A stretch of DNA of 14,849 nucleotides from Gemmatimonadota bacterium (GCA_023249395.1 JAHFCS010000014.1:1-14849), one strand, 5' to 3'. Positions 1 through 7,074 are shown, counted from the stretch's first letter. Numbers and translations: made by a program. The notes: generated by a model not told the origin, from the sequence alone.

Positions 1-957
1 TGTGATGTCGCGGACCGGGCCGCCCGCGACTGGCACGACACGGATTGCCGTCGTCGTCCTACTCTCCCGGAGAATCAGCCCGCGACCGTCAGACGTGAAG
101 TGCGCCCAAACCATGCCCAACCGCAACGGCACGCGTGCCAGTACACGTCCGGCGCTATCCAGCACCGCCATGATTGGTCGTCGTCCCGCCGAGGCCTCGA
201 ACGTCAGCGCATTCCCCCTCGGCCCGATTGCCGTGAGACGCGCGGTGGTGCGAAACAGTTTGCGCGGAGGTCCGCCCGAGGCCGGAACGCGCGTAACGAC
301 ATAGGCCTCGGCGCCGGCCTCTCGAAATGCGACATAAAGCGCCAATCCGTCGCTCGACCAGGAGAGAAATCTGTCTCGCATCGGTTGCGTCACGTCTGCC
401 ACCACGCGGGGGTTCCCGCCCATCGCCGGCACCACTTTGATCCGCGTCGTCGCTTCGCTGAGTTCGGCGTAGGCAATCCACCGTCCATCGGGCGACGGCC
501 TCACGCCAGCCCACGTTACTGCATCGAGCGTGAGCTGCCGAGGCGGATCCGTGGCGCGGCCGGTTTGCGGGTTGATCGCGAGCGTCATCCCGTTCATCCT
601 CGACTCCCCGCGCGCCACACGGTTGGAGATGAACACGATGCGGTCGCCACTTGGCATCCAGATCGGCCTGGCATCGACAAACGGACCGGAGGTGAGACGC
701 GTGGGTGTGCCGCCCGAGGCAGCCCTGATCCACAGATTGATGCGATCAGCGGTCTCCCAAAGAGAAAACACGATCCAGCGCCCGTCCGGCGAGACGCTGA
801 CCTGCTCGATATTCAGGGAATCATCGGCGAGCATCCGCGTGAGGCGCGGCTCCACGGTAGGCGGCTGCTGGGCGTGTGCGAGTGAACTCGACACGAGTGA
901 CAGCATCAACACGACGGCCGGAAGATGGCCAATGATACGACTGGCAGCGCGCGGCAT
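1..957 (-). CDS. Secreted TolB/PD40 beta-propeller protein (C-terminus cut by window edge)
   Basis: The frame is open from ATG 957 to base 1 (319 codons), so the C-terminus lies outside the window. Residues 1-29 form a signal peptide: basic start, hydrophobic VVLMLSLVSSSLA, and a likely cut after A-H-A29. The rest shows degenerate WD40-like/PD40 blades: VSVSPDGRWIVF, PIWMPSGDRIVFIS, VRPSPDGRWIAYAE, FLSWSSDGLALYVA and HFTSDGRGLILRE. The SPDGxxI(V/A)(F/Y) signature is typical of TolB-like propellers. In this family the propeller binds partner proteins or precedes a peptidase (for example S9) or amidohydrolase domain. Any such domain would be beyond the window, so the activity is unknown. A very strong Shine-Dalgarno (GAGGAGGA, 964-971) decides the start. 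The gene follows a sigma-54 activator gene at 162 nt with a sigma-54-like promoter between, suggesting controlled expression. Fold call firm; function open. Confidence 0.8.
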   Translation of the reverse strand, partial: MPRAASRIIGHLPAVVLMLSLVSSSLAHAQQPPTVEPRLTRMLADDSLNIEQVSVSPDGRWIVFSLWETADRINLWIRAASGGTPTRLTSGPFVDARPIWMPSGDRIVFISNRVARGESRMNGMTLAINPQTGRATDPPRQLTLDAVTWAGVRPSPDGRWIAYAELSEATTRIKVVPAMGGNPRVVADVTQPMRDRFLSWSSDGLALYVAFREAGAEAYVVTRVPASGGPPRKLFRTTARLTAIGPRGNALTFEASAGRRPIMAVLDSAGRVLARVPLRLGMVWAHFTSDGRGLILRESRTTTAIRVVPVAGGPVRDIT

Positions 958-1026
958 GGCAAGTCCTCCTCGGAGTGGGCGCCGATCGTGCGCGGCTGAG
1001 CCGCCCGGCGAACGCACGCTCACCCT

Positions 1027-1042
1027 ATCAACGCCCGTGCCA
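1027..1042 (-). promoter_or_regulatory. Sigma-54-like (-24/-12) promoter for the propeller gene
   Basis: Read on the minus strand the site is TGGCACGGGCGTTGAT. It matches the RpoN consensus TGGCACR-N4-TTGCW at every position of the -24 box and at TTG of the -12 box, with the correct spacing. The one deviation is A instead of C in the -12 GC, which is a conserved position and could weaken it. Transcription would start near 1015, leaving a leader of about 58 nt that includes the strong Shine-Dalgarno. It sits directly downstream of an NtrC-family activator gene, the protein class such promoters need. Confidence 0.5.
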
Positions 1043-1119
1043 GTCGTGACATCCAAGCGAAGTGATGCTCCGCCAACGTCATGCGCGTGTGGTGCCGGAG
1101 GCCGCAGCGCGCAACGATC

Positions 1120-2496
1120 TTACGAAATGGATCCACCGGCATCGTATTCCGATGCCAGGATGTCGTGACGCTGGATGAGCCGTTCGAGTCGCGGGCGCGA
1201 GATGCGCAGCACGCGCGCGGCCGCGCGCCTGTTCCCGCCGGCGTCATGCAAGACGCGCACGAGGTGCGCGCGCTCGACCGCCGCGAGCGAGCGATCGTCG
1301 GGCGATGCCACTGGGTGCTTGTCGGTGTGCCTAATGGCGAGCATGAGGTGCTCGACGTCGATCACCGGGCCGCGCGCGAGCACCAGCGCGCGGTGCAGTG
1401 CGTGCTCCAGCTCCCGCACGTTGCCCGGCCAATCGTGTTGCTGGAGCGCGTCGAGCGCGGACCTGGAAAGAATGACGGGCTCGCGGTGGAGGTCGCGCTC
1501 GATCCGGGTCGTAAAGTGCCGAGCGAGTAGCGGGATGTCGCCGCGTCGCTCGCGAAGCGGCGGTAACCGGATCTCCGCGACGCGGAGGCGAAAGTAGAGA
1601 TCTTCACGGAACCGCCCGGACTTCACCATCTCCTCCAGATCGCGATGCGTGGCGGCAATCACGCGCGCGTCCGTGCGACGCACGCGCTCGGCGCCCACCG
1701 GCTGAAACTCACGCTCCTGAAGGACGCGCAGCAGCTTCGCCTGGAACACCAGGCTCGTGTCGCCGATCTCGTCTAGGAAGATCGTCCCCGATCCGGCCCG
1801 CTCGAAGTGTCCACGGCGATCGGCGACCGCGCCGGTGAATGCGCCGCGCACGTGGCCAAAGAGCTCGCTCTCGAGCAGCGTCTCGGGGAGCGCGGTACAG
1901 TTGACGGCGATGAGCGGCTCCGACGCGCGATCGGAGTTAAAGTGGATGGCGCGCGCGATGACCTCCTTCCCGGTTCCCGTCTCGCCGTAGATCAGCACCG
2001 ACGTACGGTTCGTCGCCAGCACGCCGATCAGCTTGAAGATCTCGATCATCGCCGGTTCGCGACCGATGAGGCGGTCGAGCGCGTACGGCTCCGCCGCCGC
2101 GTCGGTGAGCTGCTTGACGCGCCGCCGCAACGTGCGCTCCCGCAAGCACCGCTCGACGAGCAAGTCGATCTGGTCGAGGTCGAGCGGCTTAACGAGATAG
2201 TCATAGGCGCCCGCTTTCATCGCTCCGATCGCCGTCGGCATGTCCTGGTGCGCGGTGATGACGAGCACGGGCATGGCGGGCCGTTCCTGCTTCAGGCGCG
2301 CAAGGAGTTCGAGCCCGCCCATTCCCGGCAGACGGACATCGGTGATGACGAGCGCCGGATCAAGCTCGATGAATCGGCTCAGTGCGTCTTCGGCGCTCTC
2401 GGCGGTTGCGACGTCGTAGCCGGACTGTCCCAGATGGCCGGCAAAAGTCTGGCGGATGGAGGCGTCGTCGTCGACGACGAGAATGCGCGCGCTCAT
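1120..2496 (-). CDS. NtrC-family sigma-54-dependent response regulator
   Basis: This 458-aa protein is a full-length receiver, AAA+ and Fis-HTH regulator. The receiver (about 1-120) has the acidic pocket D9/D10, phosphoacceptor D53 (ITDVRLPG), T81 and K103. The central ATPase (about 143-375) has Walker A GETGTGKE (171-178), the sigma-54-contacting loop GAFTGA (218-223), Walker B TIFLDEIGD (238-246) and the FREDLYFRLRV segment. The C-terminus has a Fis-type helix-turn-helix (GGNRRAAARVLRISRPRLERLI). All residues needed for phosphorylation, ATP hydrolysis and contact with RpoN are present, so it should be active. Its start overlaps the upstream kinase stop by 4 nt, indicating translational coupling and a cognate pair. 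Targets are unknown; the sigma-54-like site just downstream is the obvious candidate. It resembles AtoC/ZraR/HydG-type regulators, but no specific name can be assigned. Confidence 0.96.
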   Translation of the reverse strand: MSARILVVDDDASIRQTFAGHLGQSGYDVATAESAEDALSRFIELDPALVITDVRLPGMGGLELLARLKQERPAMPVLVITAHQDMPTAIGAMKAGAYDYLVKPLDLDQIDLLVERCLRERTLRRRVKQLTDAAAEPYALDRLIGREPAMIEIFKLIGVLATNRTSVLIYGETGTGKEVIARAIHFNSDRASEPLIAVNCTALPETLLESELFGHVRGAFTGAVADRRGHFERAGSGTIFLDEIGDTSLVFQAKLLRVLQEREFQPVGAERVRRTDARVIAATHRDLEEMVKSGRFREDLYFRLRVAEIRLPPLRERRGDIPLLARHFTTRIERDLHREPVILSRSALDALQQHDWPGNVRELEHALHRALVLARGPVIDVEHLMLAIRHTDKHPVASPDDRSLAAVERAHLVRVLHDAGGNRRAAARVLRISRPRLERLIQRHDILASEYDAGGSIS

Positions 2497-4247
2497 GCGC
2501 CGACGTGCCTGACGAGGAGGGGAAGCTCGATGATGAACGCTGCTCCGGCGTCGTCACCCGTGTTGTCAAGCGTGAGCGTTCCGTCGTGCTCTTCGATCGT
2601 TCGCAGGGCCAAGGCGAGTCCGAGCCCAGTCCCGTCGGGCCGAGTGGTGAAGAAAGGATGGAAGAGGTGTGCGCGAGCCTCCGGCGCGACTCCACGGCCG
2701 GAGTCGGCGATGCGCAGCCGCAATGTCGTTTCGGTTGTGGTCGTGTGCACGCGTAGTGTGCCGCCGTCCGGCATCGCCTGGACCGCGTTGAGGAAAAGGT
2801 TGAGGAGCGCACCACGAAGCTGTTCGCGATCGGCGAGCACTGATCCGTCTGCCGCCGCGAAACGGTTCTCGATCGTGATCTGTTGTCGTTCCGCCTGTGG
2901 GCGCACGATCTCCAGCGCTTCGTCGATCACCTCACGCAGCTGGCAGGCTCGGCGCTCGATGGATCGTGGGCGGCCCAGGTCGAGCACTCCGCGTACGACG
3001 CGGTCGAGACGGTCGGCTTCGCGCAGTGAGATGCGAACCGGCTCCTCCGCTTCTGCCGGCATGCGGCCACCGTGCATCAGTCGCTCCAACCGCTGCTGGT
3101 TCAGCTTAAGCGACGTGAGCGGGTTGCGGATTTCGTGCGCGATCTCGGCGGCGAACTCGCCAACTGCCGCCATCTGCCGGCTGCGCTCAATCTGCGCCAT
3201 GATTTCGGCCACCTGTTGCGTCATGGTCTCGAACGCGCGCGTGAGCCGCCCAACTTCGTCGCGCCCAGCGGCAGGGAGAGCGGGCATGAAGTTGCCCCGG
3301 CCTACATCATCGGCGGCGACAGTCAGGGCTTCGAGCGAGTGAGTGGCGCGACGGATAGCGAGCGTAAAGATGGCCCCGACGGCGCTGGTAACGGCCAGCA
3401 CGAGCAGCAGCGTGAAATTCCGCGTGCGAGCGAAAGGCGCGCTGAACTCGTCAACGGTGCCTACCGCCAGGATCGTCCACGGCGGCGTCGTTAGACTGAC
3501 CGCGGAGGCGATGCGAAGCGAGTCGTGCTCGTGAAAACGAAGCGTGGCGGTCGGCAGGTCCAGACTTCCCCCCTCGGCCGAGTCCCGTCCCAGTAGCCCG
3601 CGCCAAGGCTGGTCTGTCATCGCGCGCCGCGGATGGTAGAGAATCCGGCCCACCGCGCGGTCGACGACGACGCTGTAGCCCGCCTGACCAAATCGCGCGT
3701 CGAGTGCTTCGCGGGGTAAGAGTGACGAAAGACGTGGGCGTGCCAGCACCGTCCCCAGGCGCCGACCGCTCCCCCACTCCCGGATCGGTTGCTCCGCGAC
3801 GACCGACGGTTCACTTGTCGCAACCAGTGGCGTCGCGCCTTCTACGTCAGGCGTCTCACGGCTGAGCTCCTCCATGATCGTGCCCGACGAGTCGCGAAGC
3901 TCGATAGAGTAATATGAGGGCGCGAGCTGCCGCCAAGCCTGCCGCAGGAATTCCGACGATCGCGCCCGCGCGTCCGCGGGGCGTTCAGGCGCCGTGCCTA
4001 ACAACTGTTGCGTCTCGGCGTTGTCGGAGACGAGCATGAGGTCGGACCGCAGCAACGCGTATCGCCGTTCGATCTCTTCGGCGGCGCGTGCAGCGATGGT
4101 TTGTGTCTGAGTCGCGACGAGCCGTTCCACCGCACGGCGGGACTGGACGTAGCTGAGCACACCAATCGCGACAAGCGGCCCAATCGCGAGGAGCGCAAAC
4201 AAAAGCAGGAGACGGGTTCGAAGGGAGGGGAAGTGACTGGGCACCAC
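2493..4247 (-). CDS. Membrane-bound sensor histidine kinase (Cache-like sensor, HAMP, HisKA, HATPase)
   Basis: This 584-aa kinase is the cognate sensor for the downstream NtrC-type regulator. Transmembrane segment 1 is residues 13-34 and segment 2 about 278-298. The roughly 240 residues between them form an extracytoplasmic sensor whose pattern resembles a double-Cache domain (inferred; no ligand residues recognised). A HAMP linker (about 297-350) follows. The HisKA motif AAEIAHEIRNPLTSLK carries phosphoacceptor H371. The ATPase domain has the N box LLNLFLNAVQAMPDGG, G1 ADSGRGV, the F box FHPFFTTR and G2 GTGLGLALA. All catalytic boxes look intact. An in-frame TGA lies immediately upstream of GTG 4247; the next codon is also GTG (4244), and either can be the start. 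The N-terminus is basic and then hydrophobic with no cleavage motif. The regulator start overlaps its stop (ATGA). Confidence 0.95.
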   Translation of the reverse strand: MVPSHFPSLRTRLLLLFALLAIGPLVAIGVLSYVQSRRAVERLVATQTQTIAARAAEEIERRYALLRSDLMLVSDNAETQQLLGTAPERPADARARSSEFLRQAWRQLAPSYYSIELRDSSGTIMEELSRETPDVEGATPLVATSEPSVVAEQPIREWGSGRRLGTVLARPRLSSLLPREALDARFGQAGYSVVVDRAVGRILYHPRRAMTDQPWRGLLGRDSAEGGSLDLPTATLRFHEHDSLRIASAVSLTTPPWTILAVGTVDEFSAPFARTRNFTLLLVLAVTSAVGAIFTLAIRRATHSLEALTVAADDVGRGNFMPALPAAGRDEVGRLTRAFETMTQQVAEIMAQIERSRQMAAVGEFAAEIAHEIRNPLTSLKLNQQRLERLMHGGRMPAEAEEPVRISLREADRLDRVVRGVLDLGRPRSIERRACQLREVIDEALEIVRPQAERQQITIENRFAAADGSVLADREQLRGALLNLFLNAVQAMPDGGTLRVHTTTTETTLRLRIADSGRGVAPEARAHLFHPFFTTRPDGTGLGLALALRTIEEHDGTLTLDNTGDDAGAAFIIELPLLVRHVGA

Positions 4248-4427
4248 TCACCTGTTCAGTGCGTGTACTGCCAGTTCCAGGATACACTTTCCTGGGACGG
4301 CGCGACAGCGGCACACGCGGGTCCGCGAGCGGGAGTTGTTATTGAGCCGCGCTGAGGAGTGCGGGGGCGACTCGACGGCGACGCAATCGCCATCAGGAGC
4401 GGTCAAACGGTATGTGGGACCACAATA
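4248..4427. other. Divergent intergenic region between the kinase and the TA module
   Basis: No credible gene was found. The ORFs crossing it are antisense or run into the toxin. It holds an imperfect 9-bp stem (4274-4282 pairing with 4290-4298, loop TACACTT) in the leader of the kinase operon; one pair is a G-T wobble. No good sigma-70 or sigma-54 promoter for the kinase could be assigned. A GTGTA/TACAC inverted pair spans the same leader but is short. Confidence 0.5.
4274..4298 (-). other. Hairpin in the leader of the kinase operon
   Basis: Nine pairs (4274-4282 with 4290-4298, one G-T wobble) enclose a 7-nt loop, ending 26 nt upstream of the kinase GTG. No T-tract follows on either strand, so it is not an obvious terminator. 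It might affect translation initiation or mark a protein-binding dyad. Function unknown. Confidence 0.4.
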
Positions 4428-4456
4428 TTGCGGACCAGGCTCCGACAGTGTATTGT
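4428..4456 (+). promoter_or_regulatory. Predicted sigma-70 promoter of the toxin-antitoxin operon
   Basis: TTGCGG (4428-4433) and TATTGT (4451-4456) are separated by exactly 17 nt, matching a housekeeping promoter in layout. The -10 overlaps the palindrome at 4454-4467, the usual arrangement for an operon repressed by its own antitoxin complex. Assigned by eye. Confidence 0.5.
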
Positions 4457-4467
4457 ACAATTGTACA
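4454..4467. promoter_or_regulatory. Perfect 14-bp palindrome, likely TA autoregulatory operator
   Basis: TGTACAATTGTACA is self-complementary over 14 bp and made of two TGTACA half-sites, each itself a palindrome. It lies between the predicted -10 and the Shine-Dalgarno GGAGGAG (4471-4477) of the toxin gene. Its AT-rich composition stands out in a GC-rich region. By analogy with known TA modules it is where the antitoxin (dimer or complex) would bind. Confidence 0.6.
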
Positions 4468-4487
4468 TTTGGAGGAGCGCTATTTCG

Positions 4488-4886
4488 TTGCAGCTCGTCG
4501 TTGACACCTCGGTTCTCATTGCGGTTCTGACAGGTGAGCCATCTCGGCCCGCGTTGATCCGCGCCACCAGGGGTGCCGACCTCGTGGCGCCGTCCTCGGT
4601 CCACTGGGAAGTGGGAAATGCGCTTGCTGCATTGATCGAGCGGCGGCTGGCAACCAGAGCGCAAGCGGTTGGCGCACTCAAAGCCTACGCGAAGATCCCG
4701 CTTCGACTTCTCGACGTTGACCTCGGCGAATCGCTCGAGCTCGCCGCCGAGCACAGGCTTTACGCGTATGACGCGTACCTGATCGCATGTGCACGGAACC
4801 AGAGGGCGCCATTGCTCACGCTGGACAAGGGACTGGCGCGGGCCGCGGCGGAGGCCGGAATCAAGATTCTGGAGGTGAAGGAATGA
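4488..4886 (+). CDS. vapC: PIN-domain ribonuclease toxin (VapC family)
   Basis: This 132-aa protein (from TTG 4488) is a PIN-domain toxin, normally a Mg2+-dependent endoribonuclease that blocks translation by cutting tRNA or rRNA. The four acidic active-site residues are visible: D6 (LVVDTSVL), E41 (VHWEVGNAL), D95 (YAYDAYLIACA) and D113 (LLTLDKGLA), at typical spacing for a 125-140-aa VapC. The frame is open upstream to 4359, but Shine-Dalgarno GGAGGAG (4471-4477) and homology beginning at QLVVDTS point to TTG 4488; ATT 4482 is a weaker option. A weak start codon would suit a toxin. Its stop overlaps the antitoxin start by 4 nt (ATGA). Toxin before antitoxin reverses the usual vapBC order. 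The RNA target cannot be inferred. Confidence 0.9.
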   Translation: MQLVVDTSVLIAVLTGEPSRPALIRATRGADLVAPSSVHWEVGNALAALIERRLATRAQAVGALKAYAKIPLRLLDVDLGESLELAAEHRLYAYDAYLIACARNQRAPLLTLDKGLARAAAEAGIKILEVKE

Positions 4887-5104
4887 AGGAGTACACATAT
4901 TCCGAAGCGAGGCAGCGCCTTGCCGCACTGCTCGAGCGCGCGCGCCGGGAAGGCTCCGTTCGTATCCGGCGTCAGGACGGAACCGTATTCGTGCTCAAGC
5001 CGGAACCTGCGAAGGGCTCGCCGCTCGATGTGCAACCAGTCGAACTTGGTCTTTCCATGGAACAGATTCTCGCCGCGGTGCGCGAGGGGCGGCGGCCCGC
5101 GTGA
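4883..5104 (+). CDS. Phd/YefM-like antitoxin of the PIN toxin
   Basis: This 73-aa protein begins MKEYTYSEARQRLAALLERARREG and continues VRIRRQDGTVFVLKPEP. That is the short Phd/YefM fold: an N-terminal strand-helix-helix DNA-binding part, then a C-terminal tail (about 45-73, LSMEQILAAVREGRR) that should wrap the toxin. Such antitoxins neutralise the PIN nuclease and repress their own operon; they are degraded by proteases under stress. An excellent Shine-Dalgarno (GGAGG, 4871-4875, 7 nt before the ATG) contrasts with the toxin's TTG start. Stronger translation could make up for being second in the operon. The coding overlap with vapC supports a functional pair. A weak terminator follows at 5148-5169. 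Confidence 0.85.
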   Translation: MKEYTYSEARQRLAALLERARREGSVRIRRQDGTVFVLKPEPAKGSPLDVQPVELGLSMEQILAAVREGRRPA

Positions 5105-5147
5105 CGGAGCTCGCGCGATTGCCCTTGCCAACTCCCAAGTCGTTCGC

Positions 5148-5169
5148 GGGACGACGGAAAGTCCCTTTT
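5148..5169 (+). terminator. Weak intrinsic terminator after the TA operon
   Basis: GGGAC (5148-5152) pairs with GTCCC (5161-5165) around an 8-nt loop and is followed directly by TTTT. The stem is only 5 bp, so termination may be leaky. The T-run is on the plus side only, so it suits the TA operon rather than the convergent minus-strand gene ending at 5173. Confidence 0.5.
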
Positions 5170-5172
5170 GTA

Positions 5173-5787
5173 TCACACCCCCGCGGCGAACAAGTCTATC
5201 TGAGGCGGATGAGACGGCAGCCCGAGGGTGCGCATCACGACGCCAATCCATCCCTCCCGGTCCTCGGGGTCCAGCGGTAACACCTCTACGCCGAATGCCG
5301 TCACCAATTCGTTGATCACGGCATCGATTTCCATCTGGAAGCTGGGGCTAACGGCCCGCGTTCCATCGAACGAAGGCGTGGCGAGCACCGGCACCTTGAA
5401 GAGCGAGTCATAGGTTCCGATCCAGCTGCCGACGAGCGCGTCGAGCTCGGGACGTCTTCCGATTCGCGCCACGAGGTACGCGTAGTTGTCGAGGACCGAA
5501 CGATCGCAGATGACTGCATCGTACGCCGCCGCCGCGGCAATCTCCTCGGCGATCTGCGTGTGAAGGATCCACGCCTGGGCGTCGGGCGTCGTCTGTTCGT
5601 TGATGGGGAGCGGACACCGACGCGCAACTTCTTTCACGATTTCAACGCCAAGGTCGAGGCGCTTGAGCTGCGCCGCGAGGTCGAAGCAGAGAGTCGTCTT
5701 GCCGACGCCGTGTGTGCCGACGAATGCGAGCTTGAGTCGGTGACGCCCGAGGGCATCGAACGGGAGGAGCTCGCGGGCGCTGGTCAT
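5173..5787 (-). CDS. P-loop nucleotide-binding protein, AAA_28 / NadR-like
   Basis: This 204-aa cytoplasmic protein has a Walker A motif G24-T-H-G-V-G-K-T31 after a beta strand (LKLAFVGTHGVGKTTL). A second strand with a DR motif follows at D95-R96 (YDAVICDRSVLDNYAYL). This is the layout of the AAA_28 group, which includes the NadR ribosylnicotinamide-kinase domain and other small nucleotide or nucleoside kinases. It lacks the nucleotidyltransferase and HTH parts of NadR, so the substrate is unknown. It lies 50 nt downstream of queG on the same strand and is probably cotranscribed. Whether it serves queuosine metabolism or is a bystander cannot be told. No Shine-Dalgarno is seen before ATG 5787, and no better start precedes the P-loop. 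Fold call good; reaction open. Confidence 0.82.
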   Translation of the reverse strand: MTSARELLPFDALGRHRLKLAFVGTHGVGKTTLCFDLAAQLKRLDLGVEIVKEVARRCPLPINEQTTPDAQAWILHTQIAEEIAAAAAYDAVICDRSVLDNYAYLVARIGRRPELDALVGSWIGTYDSLFKVPVLATPSFDGTRAVSPSFQMEIDAVINELVTAFGVEVLPLDPEDREGWIGVVMRTLGLPSHPPQIDLFAAGV

Positions 5788-5837
5788 CGTGGACCAGACA
5801 TTAACCGCTGAACCGGTCCCGGGTCAACGACGGGGCG

Positions 5838-6824
5838 TCAATCGTTCTCGAGCACAACGGCTGCGTTGCGCTTGAGGCCCTTGAGCTTCGCCCGCTTCAT
5901 CGGCGACTTCCGGAATGCTGCACGGAACCCCTCGTCATCCATCGCGAGGATCTCACGGGCAAGTGTGTGCGCGTCCTTTCCGGCGATCGTGTCGTGTGGC
6001 GCGAACCGCGGCTCCGTCGCCTCCCGCGAGAACTTCAGATTCCACGGGCATACGTCCTGGCAGATGTCGCAGCCGTAGAGAAGGGAGCCGACGGACTCGC
6101 GAAGCTCGAGGGGAATCTCACCGCGCGCTTCGATGGTGAGATAGGAGATGCACCGTGTCGCATCGAGCACTCCCGGAGCGACGAGCGCCTGGGTGGGACA
6201 CGCCTCGAGACATCGCGTGCAGGTCCCGCAATGATCGGTGGCAAACGGCGCGTCGGGCTCGAGGTCGAGATCGAGCAGCAGCGATCCGATGAAGAAGAAT
6301 GAGCCGAGCTCGGGGTTGATGAGATTCGTGTTCTTCCCGAACCATCCGAGTCCCGCCTTCCGCGCCAGGTCGCGCTCGAGGATCGGCCCGGTATCCACGT
6401 AGGCCTTGCCGCGGACGGCCCGCGAGAGCTGCACTTCGATCCAGCGGTGAAGCGCGTCGAGCTTGTCCCACATCACTTCGTGGTAGTCGTCACCGCGCGC
6501 ATACCGGGCGACGGGGCCGCTGGGCGCGGTGCCGCCGTAGTTGAGGGCGACGACGATCGCGCTCGACGCTCCCGGAAGGGGCGTTCTCGTGTCGCGGCGC
6601 TTTACCGCACCTCGCGGCAGATAATCCATGTCTCCCGCGTAGCCACGTGACAGCCATTCGGCGAATGCGTCCGCGGTCTCCGCGGGACCGAGTGCAGCTA
6701 TGCCCGCGAGATCGAAACCGAGGCCGAAGGCCTGCGCCTTGATCAGCTCCTCGAAGGAGGTATGCCGGTCGTCCGTTGGAGTACGTCGCTCGGCTGCCGC
6801 CGTCACGTGCTCGTCCGCGCCCAT
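5838..6824 (-). CDS. queG: Epoxyqueuosine reductase QueG (short form)
   Basis: This 328-aa enzyme reduces epoxyqueuosine to queuosine in the wobble position of GUN-anticodon tRNAs, using cobalamin and two 4Fe-4S clusters. The QueG signature YVDTGPILERDLARKAGLGWFGKN contains the general acid D144. Cluster cysteines are C199, C202, C205 with C259, and C252, C255 with C209/C225 in the CGTCTRCLEACP and CDICQDVCPWN motifs, as in bacterial ferredoxin-like domains (exact pairing follows the family). Many homologues are about 370-390 aa with C-terminal HEAT-like repeats for tRNA binding. This one stops at LKGLKRNAAVVLEND, where such repeats would begin, so it is a shorter form rather than an obvious truncation. 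The start overlaps the upstream small gene by 22 nt, implying coupling. ATG 6824 has no clear Shine-Dalgarno. Confidence 0.95.
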   Translation of the reverse strand: MGADEHVTAAAERRTPTDDRHTSFEELIKAQAFGLGFDLAGIAALGPAETADAFAEWLSRGYAGDMDYLPRGAVKRRDTRTPLPGASSAIVVALNYGGTAPSGPVARYARGDDYHEVMWDKLDALHRWIEVQLSRAVRGKAYVDTGPILERDLARKAGLGWFGKNTNLINPELGSFFFIGSLLLDLDLEPDAPFATDHCGTCTRCLEACPTQALVAPGVLDATRCISYLTIEARGEIPLELRESVGSLLYGCDICQDVCPWNLKFSREATEPRFAPHDTIAGKDAHTLAREILAMDDEGFRAAFRKSPMKRAKLKGLKRNAAVVLEND

Positions 6825-7054
6825 TTGACGTAACGCTCAACTTCAGCGGGCGTTGGAACAGCGTCGAAATCGCCATAGGCGGTGTACATTCGCCACCGGA
6901 GATAGGTCGGGTCGGGGAGCGGGAGGAAGGGCGCCCGGCGATACCAGTCGCGGCTGCGAAAGCGCCACGCCACTCGGAGTAGATCGACACCGAGCACCGG
7001 ATGCACCACCGAACGGAGAGCGAGCGCGAGGGAAAGCCGTTCCCATGTCATCAC
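6803..7054 (-). CDS. Small conserved-type hypothetical protein upstream of queG
   Basis: An 83-aa basic, tryptophan- and arginine-rich protein with the segment FLPLPDPTYLRWRMYTAYGD and a C-terminal helix VPTPAEVERYVKWAR. I recall similar short proteins with a PLPDPxYxRWRxxTAYG core in other high-GC bacteria, but no function is known to me. The start is GTG 7054 or the adjacent ATG 7051; a TATATT hexamer lies at 7060-7065, so the transcript may be leaderless. Its 3' end overlaps the queG start by 22 nt, which supports it being translated and cotranscribed. No signal peptide or clear membrane segment. Could be an RNA- or membrane-associated helper, but that is speculation. Confidence 0.68.
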   Translation of the reverse strand: MMTWERLSLALALRSVVHPVLGVDLLRVAWRFRSRDWYRRAPFLPLPDPTYLRWRMYTAYGDFDAVPTPAEVERYVKWARTST

Positions 7055-7059
7055 CTGCT

Positions 7060-7065
7060 AATATA
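7060..7065 (-). promoter_or_regulatory. Candidate -10 (TATATT) of the small gene-queG-P-loop operon
   Basis: TATATT on the minus strand ends 5 nt before GTG 7054 and 8 nt before ATG 7051. No Shine-Dalgarno precedes the start. This spacing would put the transcription start at or within a base or two of the start codon (leaderless). No clear -35 was found. Confidence 0.4.
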
Positions 7066-7074
7066 GGGAGCCGT

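Noticed and set aside
34..50. TGGCACG followed by TTGCC on the plus strand, resembling a sigma-54 promoter
   Set aside because: The gap between the two boxes is about 3 nt too long, and the site lies inside the propeller gene with no plus-strand gene to serve.
1807..3342. Long plus-strand open frame (511 codons) opposite the kinase and regulator
   Set aside because: It is antisense to two strongly supported genes, has no domain-like sequence, and is a GC-rich codon shadow.
4255..4275. TGGCAG...CGCA on the minus strand upstream of the kinase, considered as a sigma-54 promoter
   Set aside because: The GG-to-GC distance is 2 bp short of the required 10 bp and the -12 box does not match.
4359..4487. 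Longer N-terminus for the PIN toxin from ATG 4359
   Set aside because: The extension would cover the predicted promoter, operator and Shine-Dalgarno, and PIN homology starts at the TTG 4488 region.
4248..4928. Minus-strand open frame of 226 codons covering the TA module
   Set aside because: It crosses the TA promoter, operator and toxin coding region and shows no family resemblance.
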